Of a stretch of 9,738 bases of DNA, positions 1 through 9,738 are shown in pieces (the first letter of the stretch is position 1; each line of letters begins with the position of its first letter). The stretch spans positions 1 through 9,738 of the forward strand of contig JAAZHF010000439.1 of assembly GCA_012510865.1 (NCBI GenBank), read 5' to 3'. Origin of the DNA: Gammaproteobacteria bacterium. Its GTDB lineage: Bacteria > Pseudomonadota > Gammaproteobacteria > Xanthomonadales > Xanthomonadaceae. Both the position numbers and the translations under genes were made by a program. The notes below the pieces were generated by a model, which saw nothing but the letters and a program-made list of their open reading frames with translations, did no database searches and was not told the DNA's origin.

Positions 1-1587
<1,587 letters not shown>

Positions 1588-1698
1588 GCGCCGCCCGGCT
1601 CGCTGCGTGTGGTCGGCGAAACAACGCGGAAAGCGCGCAGCGACGCCCCTGTCACGACCTGAACGGTATTCCGTCACAGTTGGCACGGACATTGCTCA

Positions 1699-1713
1699 CG
1701 ATCCCCGGGATCG
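1699..1713. promoter_or_regulatory. Perfect 15-bp palindrome, candidate operator
   Basis: CGATCCC-C-GGGATCG is a perfect inverted repeat with 7-bp arms around one central base. It lies 38 bp before the collagen-like start codon. Its position suits an operator or a small 5'-leader hairpin. The function is inference, and GC-rich DNA gives some such palindromes by chance. Confidence 0.28.
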
Positions 1714-1740
1714 CGGATGACCCGCGGCGTCCATACGGAA

Positions 1741-1747
1741 AGGGGAG
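1741..1747 (+). promoter_or_regulatory. Ribosome-binding site of the collagen-like gene
   Basis: AGGGGAG lies 4 bp before the ATG at 1752. It is the strongest Shine-Dalgarno-like match in the window and decides the start: the frame is open back to 1680, but the added 24 residues have no such site and would bury the signal peptide. Confidence 0.75.
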
Positions 1748-1751
1748 AAAC

Positions 1752-3191
1752 ATGAGCAGGACACGCAACAGGACGGCGCTTGCGGGCGCCCTTGCACTCG
1801 CCATCGCCTCCGGCGCCGCATCCGCGGAGCCGCGGATCGTCTCGGTCGTCACCCTCGACGACCTTGGGGCCTTCGTGGTCCTCGGCGAGGACCTGCAGTA
1901 CTCGGCCGCGCGTTCGCGGATCACGCTGGGCGACGTGGGCGACGTCAGCCGCCACTGCATGCGCTCGCGCGGGCCCGACTCGCTGACCATGCTGACCTGC
2001 ACGCTTCCCGGCGGCCTGCCGCCGGCTGGCGACTACATGCTCACCATCGAACACTTCAGCAGCACCGGCACGACGCAGCTGGACTACGGCCTGACCATCG
2101 GCGCCGTCGGCCCGCAGGGCCCGCGCGGACCCGAGGGCGAGGCCGGTCCCACCGGACCGCGCGGTGAGCGCGGCGACACCGGTCCCGCCGGCCCGCAGGG
2201 GGCGCAGGGGCCCGCCGGTGAAACCGGTCCGCAGGGCGCGCGCGGCGCAGCCGGTCCCGCCGGTCCGCAGGGCGAACAGGGTCCGCAGGGCGAAGCGGGT
2301 CCGGTCGGCCCGCAGGGCGACGTAGGCCCGGTCGGCCCGCAGGGCGAGCAGGGCCCCGTCGGCGCTACCGGCCCCCAGGGCGAGCGCGGCGAGACCGGTC
2401 CGGTCGGGCCGCAGGGCGAGCGTGGCGAAGCCGGTCCCGCTGGTCCGCAGGGCGAACAGGGCCCCACCGGTGCTACCGGTCCGCAGGGCGAGCGTGGCGA
2501 AACCGGTCCGGCCGGCCCGCAGGGCGAGCGTGGCGAAATGGGCCCCGCCGGGCCGCAGGGCGAGCAGGGCCCCGTCGGTGCCGCTGGCCCCCAGGGCGAG
2601 CGTGGCGAAGCCGGTCCCGCTGGCCCCCAGGGCGAGCGCGGCGAAATGGGCCCCGCTGGTCCGCAGGGCGAGCGCGGCGAAGCCGGTCCCGCTGGCCCGC
2701 AGGGCGAACAGGGCCCGGCCGGCGCTACCGGTCCGATCGGGCCAATGGGACCCATGGGTCCGGCGGGTCCGGCGGGTCCCGAGGGCGCGATGGGCCCCGC
2801 GGGTCCCCAGGGCCCGGCAGGACCGCAGGGCCCCGCGGGCATCGGCGCGCTCGAGTACCTGACCTCCGAGGCCACCATTTCCAGCCTGGCCATGAGCCGC
2901 GCGATCGCGACCTGCCCGTCCTATGCGATCGCCGTCAACGGTGGCGTGTACGTGGAAGGCCACGCCGAGGACGGCTTCGGCGCCGGGGACGTGGACGGGG
3001 TGTACCTCAACACCAGCGGGCGCGGGCGCAATGCGCGCGAGTGGGTGGTGATCGCCTCCAACCGCCGCCTGGGCGGGTCGCGGACGGTGACCTTCTGGGT
3101 CGCGTGCGGCCAGGCGGCCAGCGGCGGGACCGCCGCGGCCATGGGGGGCAGCGCGGAATGGCGCTTCGACGCCAGGAAGATGTCCGACTGA
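1752..3191 (+). CDS. Exported collagen-like (Gly-X-Y) repeat protein with IPT/TIG-like N-domain
   Basis: This is a 479-aa protein. Residues 1-25 are a signal peptide (MSRTRNR, hydrophobic [11 protein letters not shown], cleavage likely at ASA-EP). Residues 26-116 form a beta-rich domain, RIVSVV...GEDL...[16 protein letters not shown], resembling the IPT/TIG-like domains that precede collagen repeats in other bacterial proteins; Cys69 and Cys83 could pair. Residues 117-362 are 82 uninterrupted Gly-X-Y triplets, expected to form a trimeric collagen helix. Residues 363-479 are a C-terminal domain ([11 protein letters not shown] ... [10 protein letters not shown] ... VTFWVACG, Cys388 and Cys452) of the kind that caps bacterial and phage-tail collagens and probably drives trimerisation. 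There is no sorting motif, transmembrane anchor or lipobox, so it is probably periplasmic, outer-surface or released. Surface adhesion or a biofilm role is inference. The upstream gene is divergent and aceE downstream is convergent, so it is likely monocistronic. Confidence 0.92.
   Translation: MSRTRNRTALAGALALAIASGAASAEPRIVSVVTLDDLGAFVVLGEDLQYSAARSRITLGDVGDVSRHCMRSRGPDSLTMLTCTLPGGLPPAGDYMLTIEHFSSTGTTQLDYGLTIGAVGPQGPRGPEGEAGPTGPRGERGDTGPAGPQGAQGPAGETGPQGARGAAGPAGPQGEQGPQGEAGPVGPQGDVGPVGPQGEQGPVGATGPQGERGETGPVGPQGERGEAGPAGPQGEQGPTGATGPQGERGETGPAGPQGERGEMGPAGPQGEQGPVGAAGPQGERGEAGPAGPQGERGEMGPAGPQGERGEAGPAGPQGEQGPAGATGPIGPMGPMGPAGPAGPEGAMGPAGPQGPAGPQGPAGIGALEYLTSEATISSLAMSRAIATCPSYAIAVNGGVYVEGHAEDGFGAGDVDGVYLNTSGRGRNAREWVVIASNRRLGGSRTVTFWVACGQAASGGTAAAMGGSAEWRFDARKMSD
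2100..2837 (+). repeat. Collagen-coding Gly-X-Y tract, 82 triplets (9-bp periodicity)
   Basis: Every third codon from 2100 to 2837 is glycine without one interruption, giving 82 triplets (246 residues). Proline occurs only at the X position, never at Y, so the tract does not use the vertebrate Gly-Pro-Hyp scheme. There is no lysine; arginine is the only basic residue. The last twelve triplets (from 2730) are Pro-rich and nearly uncharged, which may help nucleate the helix beside the C-terminal domain. Confidence 0.97.
2334..2729 (+). repeat. Hierarchical tandem repeat: 36-bp units in 108-bp super-units
   Basis: Eleven 12-residue (36-bp) units each begin with Gly-Pro-Gln. They alternate between a GEQ-GPx-GA(T/A) type and a GER-GE(T/A/M)-GP(A/V) type. 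The order GEQ, GER, GER repeats three times as 108-bp super-units at 2334-2441, 2442-2549 and 2550-2657. A single GER unit (2658-2693) and a GEQ unit (2694-2729) follow. Units differ mainly at third codon positions, which indicates duplication followed by silent divergence. Confidence 0.9.
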
Positions 3192-3233
3192 GTCCGGTCC
3201 GGGGCAGGGACGCCCCACTCCGGCCGCGACATG

Positions 3234-3261
3234 CGAAGGCACGCCCCCGGGCGTGCCTTCG
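3234..3261. terminator. Strong hairpin between convergent genes, probable bidirectional terminator
   Basis: The sequence from CGAAGGCACGCCC to its complement forms a stem of about 12 bp with a loop of about 4 nt. It sits 42 bp after the collagen-like stop codon and 50 bp after the aceE stop on the other strand, so it can serve both genes. Neither side has a proper U-tract (only TCGTCGTCC on the plus side), so it may act as a transcript 3'-end stabiliser or work with Rho. Confidence 0.6.
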
Positions 3262-3281
3262 TCGTCCTGCGGGGCACGCCG

Positions 3282-3301
3282 GCCGGCGCACCGCCGCCGG
3301 C
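3282..3301 (-). terminator. Second GC hairpin just downstream of aceE
   Basis: GCCGGCG (3282-3288) and CGCCGGC (3295-3301) form a 7-bp stem with a 6-nt loop. It begins 10 bp after the aceE stop codon in the minus direction. There is no U-tract, and the repeat is made only of G and C, so chance occurrence is quite possible. Confidence 0.25.
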
Positions 3302-3311
3302 GCAGCCGCGA

Positions 3312-6005
<2,694 letters not shown>

Positions 6006-6010
6006 GTGTG

Positions 6011-6015
6011 CTCCC
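6011..6015 (-). promoter_or_regulatory. Ribosome-binding site of aceE
   Basis: On the minus strand GGGAG precedes the ATG at 6005 by 5 bp. It favours this start over the in-frame ATG at 6020. Confidence 0.65.
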
Positions 6016-6059
6016 GCCACGGCGCGCCGACCGTGGATTGATGGTTCTTCGGACTCCCC

Positions 6060-6068
6060 ATTCTACCA
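6060..6068 (-). promoter_or_regulatory. Putative extended -10 promoter of aceE
   Basis: The minus strand reads TGG-TAGAAT, five of six matches to TATAAT with the TGn extension that can compensate for a poor -35 box. No good TTGACA lies 16-18 bp upstream. A start near 6053 would leave a leader of about 48 nt. It stands out as the only AT-containing hexamer of this quality in the region. Confidence 0.45.
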
Positions 6069-6078
6069 GCGCGCCCCC

Positions 6079-6097
6079 GGCCCGTTTGCCACGGGCC
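6079..6097. promoter_or_regulatory. Inverted repeat overlapping the aceE -35 region, candidate operator
   Basis: GGCCCGT and ACGGGCC are perfect 7-bp arms separated by 5 bp. They lie 13-32 bp upstream of the putative -10, where a bound repressor would block RNA polymerase. The sequence does not match the PdhR site (AATTGGT-N3-ACCAATT). The role is inference. Confidence 0.3.
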
Positions 6098-6176
6098 CGC
6101 GGCTGACCCATGATCCCGGGGCCGGCCGCGGCGCTTGCCCCGGCCTCGCCAGGACACAGGGGACCCACCGCCGCCC

Positions 6177-7979
6177 ATGCCTTCCTCAGCCGTGCCCCAG
6201 GCCAGCCCGCGCTGGCGCGTGCCCGTGCTTGCCGCGATGGTCCTGGTGATCGTCGTCGGGCCGTTCGCGCTGCTGCGGCTGGCCGAACAGCGCACGCGCG
6301 CGGCCGAGGCGATGGTGGCGCACACTCTGGCGGTCGAGACCAGCCTGCAGGTGGTGAGCGCCGCCGTCCGCAACATCGAGGCGGCGACCCTGGAACGCGC
6401 CCTGGGCGCCAACGCCCCGATCCTCGAGGAGCGCCTCGACTACAGCCACGCCGTCATCCTGCCGACCCTCGACCGGATCGAGGAGCTCACCCGCGACTCC
6501 CCCGGGCAGCAGGTGCGCATCGGCACCCTGAGGCAGAGCATCACCCAGCGCCTGGACCAGATCCGTCGTTCGGTGGGCCCCGGCGGCGCCATCGATAGCC
6601 ACGAACTGCAGAGGCTCGCCGAACAGTTCCCCGTGCAGGCGCCGATCGCGGAGATGGTGGACGCCGAGCGGACCCTGCTGGCGGCGCGGCAGGACGTCGC
6701 CGAGCGCAGCCGGCGGCAGGCCGACCGGCTGGCCTTCGGCAGCCTCGCGGCCCAGGTCCTGCTCCTGTTCGGCCTCGCCGCCCTGGCCATGCGCGACGCC
6801 GACCGGCGCAACCGCGCCGAGGCGGCGTCGCGGCGGGCCAACGTGCGCGCCGGCGCCGTGCTCGACACCGTCCGCGAGCCGATCGTGCTCATCGACGCCG
6901 ACCTCCGCGTGGTGATGCACAACGCCGCCTTCGCCGAGCTGTTCGGCCTCGAGGGCAACGCCCGCGGCCGGTCGATCGCCGACATCGGCGCCGGTGCCTG
7001 GGACGACGAGGAGACGCTGCGCCGCCTGCGCGACGTCTACGCCCGCGGGCGCGAGGTCTGGGACTACGAGCTGCGCCAGCGCACCGCCGACGGCATCGAC
7101 CGCGTGATGCTGGTCAACGCCCGGCTGATGGAGCTCCCCGACAGCGACGAGCGGGTCTCCCTGCTGACCGCCAGCGACATCAGCCTGCAGAAGGCCAGCG
7201 AAGAGCACATCCGCGAGCTCAACCGCCAGCTCGAGGGCAAGATCGAGCAGGTCTCCGACGTCAACCGCGAGCTGGAGGCGTTCAGCTACTCGGTCTCGCA
7301 CGACCTGCGGGCGCCGCTGCGCCACATCGCCGGGTTCGCGGACAAGCTGCGCCGCCACCTCGGCGAGGGGATCGACGAACGCGGCGCGCACTACCTCGAG
7401 TTGATCGGCGGGTCGGCCCGGCGCATGTCCGAACTGATCGACGACCTGCTGGTGTACTCGCGCCTGGGCCGCAGCGCGCTGCGCCTGCAGGCCGTGGAAA
7501 TGCAGTCGCTGGTCGAGGAAACGCGGGCCATGCTCGACGCCAACCTGTCCGCCGAGAACCCCGGCCAGGCCGTGCAGTGGCGCATCGGCACCCTGCCGGT
7601 GCTGGTGGCCGACGAGAACATGCTGCGGCAGGTGTGGACCAACCTGCTGGGCAACGCCGTCAAGTACAGCGCCGGCCGCGACCCGGCGATCGTGACCGTC
7701 GGGCACCGCCGCGACGCCGGCGGCGACCACGTGTTCAGCGTGTCCGACAACGGCGCCGGCTTCGACATGGCCTACGCCGGGAAGCTGTTCGGCGTGTTCC
7801 AGCGCCTGCACCCGCCCAGCGAGTTCGCCGGCACCGGCATCGGCCTGGCCAGCGTCAAGCGGGTGGTGACGCGGCACAATGGCCGGGTCTGGGCCGAAGC
7901 CGAGCCCGGCAAGGGCGCCACCTTCCACTTCAGCCTGCCCGCCGCGCTCGATGCCGGCAAACGGAGCCACAGCGAATGA
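6177..7979 (+). CDS. Membrane sensor histidine kinase (CHASE3-like, PAS, HisKA, HATPase)
   Basis: This 600-aa inner-membrane kinase has TM1 at about residues 13-33 (VPVLAAMVLVIVVGPFALL) and TM2 at about 185-205. A helical periplasmic domain of about 150 residues lies between them and looks like CHASE3 (HTLAVETSLQVV, LTRDSPGQQVR, DAERTLLAARQ). A PAS domain follows at about 225-335 (VREPIVLIDADLRVVMHNAAFAELFG), then a coiled linker. The HisKA H-box is SYSVSHDLRAPLRHI with phospho-acceptor His375 (codon 7299-7301). The ATPase has the N-box around Asn493 (NLLGNAVKYS), G1 DNGAGFD (524-530), an F-box (LFGVFQRLH) and G2 GTGIGL (552-557). All key residues are present. The H-box style matches kinases paired with Rcp1-like regulators. 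The ATG at 6177 is preferred over a TTG at 6135. Its stop overlaps the next start (ATGA), indicating translational coupling. The ligand is unknown. Confidence 0.95.
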   Translation: MPSSAVPQASPRWRVPVLAAMVLVIVVGPFALLRLAEQRTRAAEAMVAHTLAVETSLQVVSAAVRNIEAATLERALGANAPILEERLDYSHAVILPTLDRIEELTRDSPGQQVRIGTLRQSITQRLDQIRRSVGPGGAIDSHELQRLAEQFPVQAPIAEMVDAERTLLAARQDVAERSRRQADRLAFGSLAAQVLLLFGLAALAMRDADRRNRAEAASRRANVRAGAVLDTVREPIVLIDADLRVVMHNAAFAELFGLEGNARGRSIADIGAGAWDDEETLRRLRDVYARGREVWDYELRQRTADGIDRVMLVNARLMELPDSDERVSLLTASDISLQKASEEHIRELNRQLEGKIEQVSDVNRELEAFSYSVSHDLRAPLRHIAGFADKLRRHLGEGIDERGAHYLELIGGSARRMSELIDDLLVYSRLGRSALRLQAVEMQSLVEETRAMLDANLSAENPGQAVQWRIGTLPVLVADENMLRQVWTNLLGNAVKYSAGRDPAIVTVGHRRDAGGDHVFSVSDNGAGFDMAYAGKLFGVFQRLHPPSEFAGTGIGLASVKRVVTRHNGRVWAEAEPGKGATFHFSLPAALDAGKRSHSE

Positions 7980-8416
7980 CCGCGATCCGCACCATCCTGC
8001 TCGCCGAGGACAGCCCGCACGACGCCGAGATGGCGATCGACGCCCTGCGCGACGCCCATCTCGCCAACCCGATCGTGCACGTCGAGGACGGGGTCGAGGC
8101 CCTGGACTACCTGCTGCGCCGCGGCCGCTTCGCCGACCGCCCCGAGGGCGACCCGGCGGTGCTCCTGCTGGACATCAAGATGCCGCGCATGGACGGGCTC
8201 GAGGTGCTCACCGAACTGCGCCGCCACGAGGCGCTCAAGCGCCTGCCGGTCGTGATCCTGTCGTCGTCGCGCGAGGAGAACGACCTCGCGCGCAGCTGGG
8301 ACCTCGGCGTGAACGCCTACGTGGTCAAGCCGGTCGACGTGGACCAGTTCTTCGAAGCGGTGCGGACGCTGGGCAAGTTCTGGGCCGTGCTCAACGAAAG
8401 TCCCTCCGAGCCCTGA
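7976..8416 (+). CDS. Single-domain response regulator, Rcp1-like
   Basis: This 146-aa protein consists only of a receiver domain; there is no DNA-binding or enzymatic output. Acidic pocket residues Glu11-Asp12 (LLAEDS), phospho-acceptor Asp66 in LLLDIKMPRMDG (codon 8171-8173), Ser96/Ser97 in VILSSS and Lys118 in VVKPV are all present, so it should be phosphorylatable. The long insertion before the phospho-site (LLRRGRFADRPEGDPAVLLLD) and the C-terminal FWAVLNE are typical of the Rcp1 family that partners phytochrome-type kinases. The ATG shares 4 bp (ATGA) with the kinase stop, and ACGGAG lies 9 bp upstream. It most likely receives phosphate from His375 of the upstream kinase and acts by protein-protein contact; the target is not identifiable here. 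Confidence 0.93.
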   Translation: MTAIRTILLAEDSPHDAEMAIDALRDAHLANPIVHVEDGVEALDYLLRRGRFADRPEGDPAVLLLDIKMPRMDGLEVLTELRRHEALKRLPVVILSSSREENDLARSWDLGVNAYVVKPVDVDQFFEAVRTLGKFWAVLNESPSEP

Positions 8417-8419
8417 GCC

Positions 8420-8800
8420 GTGGCGCTGCGCGTGCTCATCGTCGACGACTCGCGCGACGACGCCGAACTCACCGAGCACGCGCTGCGCATGGCCGGCCTC
8501 GACGTCGAGTGCCGCAGCGCGTGCAGCGAGGAAGGGCTGGCGCGGGCGCTCGCGCGCTTCGAACCGCAGCTCGTCGTCTGCGACCTGAACCTGCCGGGCT
8601 GGTCCGGGCGCGAAGCGCTCGCGGCGGTCCGCGCCCGCGTGCCGGGCGCGCGCTGCGTGTTCGTCACCGGCGCGGTGCGCGAGGGCGAGGACGTGTCCGG
8701 CGCCGAGGCCGTGGTGCTCAAGGACGACCTCGGGCCGCTGCTGGCGCTGGCGCGCGCCCTCGGCGGCGCCCTGCCCGTGCACGGCCACGCCGGCGGCTAG
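8420..8800 (+). CDS. Short single-domain response regulator (receiver domain)
   Basis: This 126-aa protein starts at GTG 8420, 3 bp after the previous stop, so it is the third gene of the operon; its ribosome-binding site is weak and it is probably translated by coupling. Receiver residues are present: Asp9-Asp10 (LIVDDS), phospho-acceptor Asp55 in VVCDLNLPGWSG (codon 8582-8584), Thr83 in FVTGAV and Lys101 in VLKDDLGPL. The VLKDDL form is common in stand-alone receivers and in the receiver domains of hybrid sensor kinases. The segment between Thr83 and Lys101 is several residues shorter than in typical receivers, so helix alpha4 and strand beta5 look abridged. No output domain follows. It could be a second target of the kinase or a phosphate sink. 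Its TAG stop overlaps the maeB stop. Confidence 0.88.
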   Translation: MALRVLIVDDSRDDAELTEHALRMAGLDVECRSACSEEGLARALARFEPQLVVCDLNLPGWSGREALAAVRARVPGARCVFVTGAVREGEDVSGAEAVVLKDDLGPLLALARALGGALPVHGHAGG

Positions 8801-9738
8801 GCCTCCGCGGCTTCCTGCGCGCCGCCGCCGCCGCGCATCGACGCGCGGATCTGGGCATCCACCGCGGTGATCGCGGTCATGTTGACCACGCGCCGCGGCG
8901 TGCTGCCGGGCGTGAGCACGTGGGCCGGATGGTCCAGGCCCATCAGGATCGGGCCCAGCGCCACGCCGCCGGTCGCCACCCGCACCATGTTGTAGGTGAT
9001 GTTGGCGGCGTCGATGTTGGGGAACACGAACAGGTTCGCGCGCCCGCTCAGGGTGGTGTTGGGGAACATGCGCTGGCGCAGCCCCTCGTCCCACGCCGCG
9101 TCGGCCTGCATCTCGCCGTCCATGTCGAGACGAGGCGCGCGGCGCGCCAGGATCTCGCGCACCTTGCGCATCTTCATCGCGCCCGGGTTGTCGTGGCTGC
9201 CGAAGTTGGAATGCGACAGCAGGGCCACCCGGGGCTCGATGCCGAACAGTTTCAGGCGGAACACGCCCTGGAGCGTGGCCTCCGCGATCTGCTCCGCGCT
9301 GGGGTCGATTTGCACGTGGGTGTCGAGGAAGAACCAGACCCCCTGCTCGTTGATGACGCCGGTCATGGCCGAGGTGCCGGTGACGCCGCGCTCGAGCCCG
9401 AACACGGTCCGCAGGTAGCCGAGCTTCTTGTGGTAGCGGCCGACCAGGCCGGCGATCATGCCGTCGGCCTCGCCGCGCTGCACCATCAGCGCCGCGATCA
9501 GGGTCGCGCGCGAGCGGATCAGGTTCTTGGCGGCGTCCGGGGTGACCCCGCGGCGCTCGGTGAGCGCGTGGTACTGGCGCCAGTAGTCGCCGAAGCGCGG
9601 GTCGTCGTTGATGTTGGTGAGCTCGAAGTCGCGGCCTTCCTGCAGCCGCAGCCCGAGGCGCTCGATCCGCGCGGCGATGATGTCGGGGCGCCCGATCAGG
9701 ATCGGCCGCGCCAGCTGCTCGTCGGCCACCGACTGCAC
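8797..9738 (-). CDS. maeB: NADP-dependent malic enzyme MaeB, C-terminal phosphotransacetylase-like domain (5'-partial)
   Basis: The 313 residues seen are the C-terminal part of a protein of about 760 aa. The coding start lies beyond the right edge, and the GTG at the border is an internal valine. The match to E. coli MaeB is colinear: LARPILIGRPDII, NDDPRFGDYW, RRGVT, MVQRGEADGMI, GIEPRVALLSHSNFGS, DGEMQADAAW, GPILMGLDHPAHVLTP and RRVVNMTAI. MaeB oxidatively decarboxylates malate to pyruvate, making NADPH, in the cytoplasm. In E. coli MaeB this phosphotransacetylase-like domain is not catalytic and mediates control by metabolites such as acetyl-CoA. Consistent with this, the Ser-Arg and downstream Asp of true Pta enzymes are replaced (LTPGSTPRR at 8890-8916). 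The tail RGGGGAQEAAEA is low-complexity. It is convergent with the response regulator, sharing CTAG. Confidence 0.93.
   Translation of the reverse strand: MQSVADEQLARPILIGRPDIIAARIERLGLRLQEGRDFELTNINDDPRFGDYWRQYHALTERRGVTPDAAKNLIRSRATLIAALMVQRGEADGMIAGLVGRYHKKLGYLRTVFGLERGVTGTSAMTGVINEQGVWFFLDTHVQIDPSAEQIAEATLQGVFRLKLFGIEPRVALLSHSNFGSHDNPGAMKMRKVREILARRAPRLDMDGEMQADAAWDEGLRQRMFPNTTLSGRANLFVFPNIDAANITYNMVRVATGGVALGPILMGLDHPAHVLTPGSTPRRVVNMTAITAVDAQIRASMRGGGGAQEAAEA

Larger units (their letters stand above)
1588..1751. promoter_or_regulatory. 164-bp divergent intergenic region upstream of the collagen-like gene
   Basis: This region must carry the promoters of both the unknown minus-strand gene and the collagen-like gene. 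I could not find a convincing sigma70 -35/-10 pair on either strand. TTGGCA at 1680-1685 resembles a -35 box but has no matching -10. The region contains a perfect 15-bp palindrome and a strong ribosome-binding site, each listed separately. The boundary at 1587 depends on the start chosen for the minus-strand gene. Confidence 0.4.
6006..6176. promoter_or_regulatory. 171-bp divergent control region between aceE and the sensor kinase operon
   Basis: This is the only non-coding space upstream of both aceE (minus) and the kinase operon (plus). It contains a plausible aceE extended -10 element and an inverted repeat at the aceE -35 position, listed separately. No clear sigma70 promoter was found for the plus-strand operon. 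Its start has AGGGGA at 6158-6163, 13 bp before the ATG, a longer spacing than usual. Confidence 0.5.

Noticed and set aside
1680..1751. N-terminal extension of the collagen-like protein to 1680
   Set aside because: It would place 24 residues before a standard signal peptide, and the strong AGGGGAG site points to ATG 1752.
2100..2837. CRISPR array or intergenic minisatellite
   Set aside because: The repeats are contiguous without unique spacers and keep one open frame of Gly-X-Y codons, so this is coding DNA.
1674..3242. 522-aa minus-strand frame and a 269-aa minus frame (2084-2893) rich in Gly-Pro, opposite the collagen-like gene
   Set aside because: The reverse complement of GGNCCN-type codons also reads as Gly and Pro, so a mirrored collagen-like ORF is a compositional artefact. 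It has no signal peptide or start signal.
3277..3288. CGCCGGCCGGCG palindrome
   Set aside because: A short, pure G/C palindrome is expected by chance in this composition, and it has no positional logic beyond the better hairpin at 3234-3261.
6135..6176. TTG start of the histidine kinase at 6135
   Set aside because: It adds a Pro/Arg-rich stretch, has no ribosome-binding site, and the ATG at 6177 leaves a normal N-terminal membrane anchor.
6186..7970. 594-aa minus-strand frame opposite the histidine kinase
   Set aside because: The plus strand carries all kinase motifs in order; the antisense frame is repetitive Val/Gly/Ala/His without any recognisable domain.

Overview
This is a GC-rich (roughly 70% G+C), gene-dense stretch of a Gram-negative chromosome. 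Gene content and protein style suggest a gammaproteobacterium of the Xanthomonadaceae/Lysobacteraceae (Lysobacter, Luteimonas or Pseudoxanthomonas-like). These features include a homodimeric-type pyruvate dehydrogenase E1, a MaeB-type malic enzyme, an AarC-like CoA-transferase, and an Rcp1-like response regulator behind a phytochrome-style histidine kinase. The taxonomic placement is inference. No tRNA, rRNA, CRISPR array, transposon or prophage gene is visible.

Layout, left to right: (1) 1-1210 (+), the C-terminal four fifths of an acetyl-CoA hydrolase/succinyl-CoA:acetate CoA-transferase. (2) 1207-1587 (-), a 126-aa protein of unknown function, tail to tail with gene 1; their stop codons overlap in one CTAG. 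(3) 1752-3191 (+), an exported collagen-like protein with 82 uninterrupted Gly-X-Y triplets, divergent from gene 2. (4) A strong hairpin between convergent genes, then aceE on the minus strand (3312-6005). (5) A 171-bp divergent intergenic region with a plausible aceE promoter. (6) 6177-8800 (+), a tightly packed operon of a CHASE3-PAS sensor histidine kinase and two single-domain response regulators. (7) 8797-9738 (-), the C-terminal phosphotransacetylase-like domain of MaeB malic enzyme, again meeting its neighbour in a shared CTAG.

Three of the enzymes sit at the pyruvate/acetyl-CoA node. PDH E1 makes acetyl-CoA from pyruvate. MaeB makes pyruvate from malate, and its phosphotransacetylase-like domain is known in relatives to sense acetyl-CoA. 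The CoA-transferase exchanges CoA between acetate and succinate. The three-gene signalling operon is divergent from aceE and could share its control region, but nothing in the sequence shows that it regulates metabolism. The most unusual gene is the collagen-like protein. It has a hierarchical 36-bp/108-bp repeat, contains no lysine in its triple-helix region, and places an acidic residue after every Gly-Glu-Arg triplet. No non-coding stretch exceeds 300 bp; the three intergenic regions are 164, 120 and 171 bp.
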